From Rhodobacteraceae bacterium Alg231-30 (GTDB lineage Bacteria; Pseudomonadota; Alphaproteobacteria; Rhodobacterales; Rhodobacteraceae), in NCBI GenBank assembly GCA_900143615.1, contig FREU01000003.1:732237-796236 (forward strand): a stretch of 64,000 nt of DNA. The letters run 5' to 3'. The notes beneath the pieces are model-generated. The model was not told where the DNA came from and did no database searches. It saw only the letters and a list, made by a program, of their open reading frames with translations. Shown one piece after another: positions 63,510-64,000 of the stretch. The first letter of the stretch is position 1; the number at the start of each line of letters is the position of its first letter. The translations under genes and the position numbers were made by a program.

Positions 63510-64000
63510 ATGACCAACAGAATTTCCAGACGAAGTGCGCTTTGTGGTTGCTTAGGATTGGCCGGTGTGACGTGCACAACCGGAATGAGCTTCGCCGCTA
63601 GTGAAGATCAGAGTGAAGAATTCATCTGCAGCTCTATCCCTTTTCCGGATGACGACCCCGAAATCGCAAAATTCTCTAGCGAAACATTGGATATCGCGAC
63701 TGGTGTAGACTCGGAGTTCAATACAACAGAATTTGGTGTATTTTCCGCCAGAAAACGCTGGCGAAAATCAGATGGCCTGACCAAAGGAACCGGATTGATC
63801 ACACTTGGTGTCCACTTTTACAATGGGACGAAATCCGAGCAACAAAGGCTAATCAAGCGGGCTTCGGGCTGGATCGACGAGCGATTGTCAAAACAGCTGG
63901 TATTCAAGTTTGGTGTCACTGAGGAAGAGGCCCAGATCAGAGTTCACTTTAGCAATTCAGGACCAAACAATTCTGCTATTGGCAGAGATGCATTGCACAA
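63510..64000 (+). CDS. Tat-exported probable zinc metallopeptidase, 3' end outside window
   Basis: ATG at 63510 follows GGAGG. The first 163 residues are visible. A twin-arginine signal (NRISRRSALCGCLGLAGVTC) opens it. From about residue 78 the sequence KRWRKSDGLTKGTGLITLGV, then IKRASGWIDERLSKQLVFKF and IRVHFSNSGPNNSAIGRDAL follow the N-terminal pattern of M12/M10-type metallopeptidases (W-x..strand, helix with WI, then xIRVxF...S.IG.D). The HExxH zinc motif would lie beyond the window, so the call is an inference. It is 28 bp after the binding-protein gene and likely in one operon with it. Confidence 0.6.
   Translation, partial: MTNRISRRSALCGCLGLAGVTCTTGMSFAASEDQSEEFICSSIPFPDDDPEIAKFSSETLDIATGVDSEFNTTEFGVFSARKRWRKSDGLTKGTGLITLGVHFYNGTKSEQQRLIKRASGWIDERLSKQLVFKFGVTEEEAQIRVHFSNSGPNNSAIGRDALH

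Larger units (their letters stand above)
56912..64000. mobile_element. genomic island inserted at the 5' end of dusA, right end outside window
   Basis: Starting next to dusA there is a tyrosine recombinase gene, repeat-rich probable recombination sites, an IS30-type scar and a run of genes without housekeeping relatives. By eye the GC content and codon use are clearly lower than in the first 56 kb. Integration of islands and prophages at the 5' end of dusA by a distinct tyrosine recombinase group is established knowledge. The second attachment site is not in the window, so the extent is unknown. Confidence 0.8.

Overview
The window looks like the chromosome of a marine alphaproteobacterium of the Rhodobacteraceae (Roseobacter group). 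The reasons are its TRAP transporter with a 2-oxoacid-type binding protein, a heterotetrameric sarcosine oxidase operon (soxBDAG), an aspartate/glutamate leucyltransferase, an ilvBN pair behind a peptide-controlled attenuator, and DUF2852, RDD, DUF2189, DUF1294 and DUF1289 family proteins typical of the group. Identifications come from reading the sequence and recalling families; no database search was run.

Layout. 1-2622: 3'-truncated glnE (minus). 2804-8460: an alginate-type O-acetylation cassette (Sel1-repeat/peptidoglycan-binding protein, AlgF-like, AlgI-like MBOAT, two AlgJ/AlgX-like SGNH proteins) with no polymerase beside it. 8652-11024: DUF2852 protein, RDD protein, bpt and a VOC protein. 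11132-17936: a TRAP operon (binding protein, long DctQ, very long DctM) divergent from a Cache-domain histidine kinase and a LuxR-type response regulator. 17933-20034: decayed DNA, including the 3' scar of a second response regulator, around a di-haem cytochrome c peroxidase. 20300-22772: ilvBN with a leader-peptide attenuator. 23219-33003: HTH regulator, Rieske monooxygenase, amidase, fatty acid desaturase, der, bamB and a YfgM-like protein. 33219-43909: RND efflux pair, Atm1-type ABC exporter, LysM protein, LOG-family protein and sodB. 44053-45133: two tandem paralogous secreted proteins of 137 residues each in AT-richer DNA. 45218-50498: soxBDAG. 50715-56911: ccmI, ruvX, a DUF1289 protein, an RTX calcium-binding protein with a co-translated 56-residue membrane protein, a TauE-type exporter and dusA.

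From about 56912 to the window end lies a lower-GC genomic island that abuts the 5' end of dusA, a known integration target. It starts with a cluster of GGCATACC repeats and a tyrosine recombinase, carries an IS30-type transposase scar, a small minus-strand operon (zinc-ribbon protein plus a UPF0175-like small protein), and then a run of exported proteins: a cysteine-rich repeat protein, an unknown secreted protein, a Tat-exported branched-chain-amino-acid-type binding protein with a cysteine-rich tail, and a Tat-exported probable metalloprotease cut by the window edge. That exported set is the best candidate for an undescribed system.

How the genes fit together: the acetylation cassette probably modifies an exopolysaccharide made elsewhere; the kinase/regulator pair probably senses a carboxylate and controls the TRAP operon; soxBDAG and perhaps the Rieske enzyme serve methylated-amine (betaine/sarcosine) catabolism; Der, BamB and the YfgM-like protein form the usual ribosome/envelope assembly cluster. 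No rRNA, tRNA or CRISPR array was seen.
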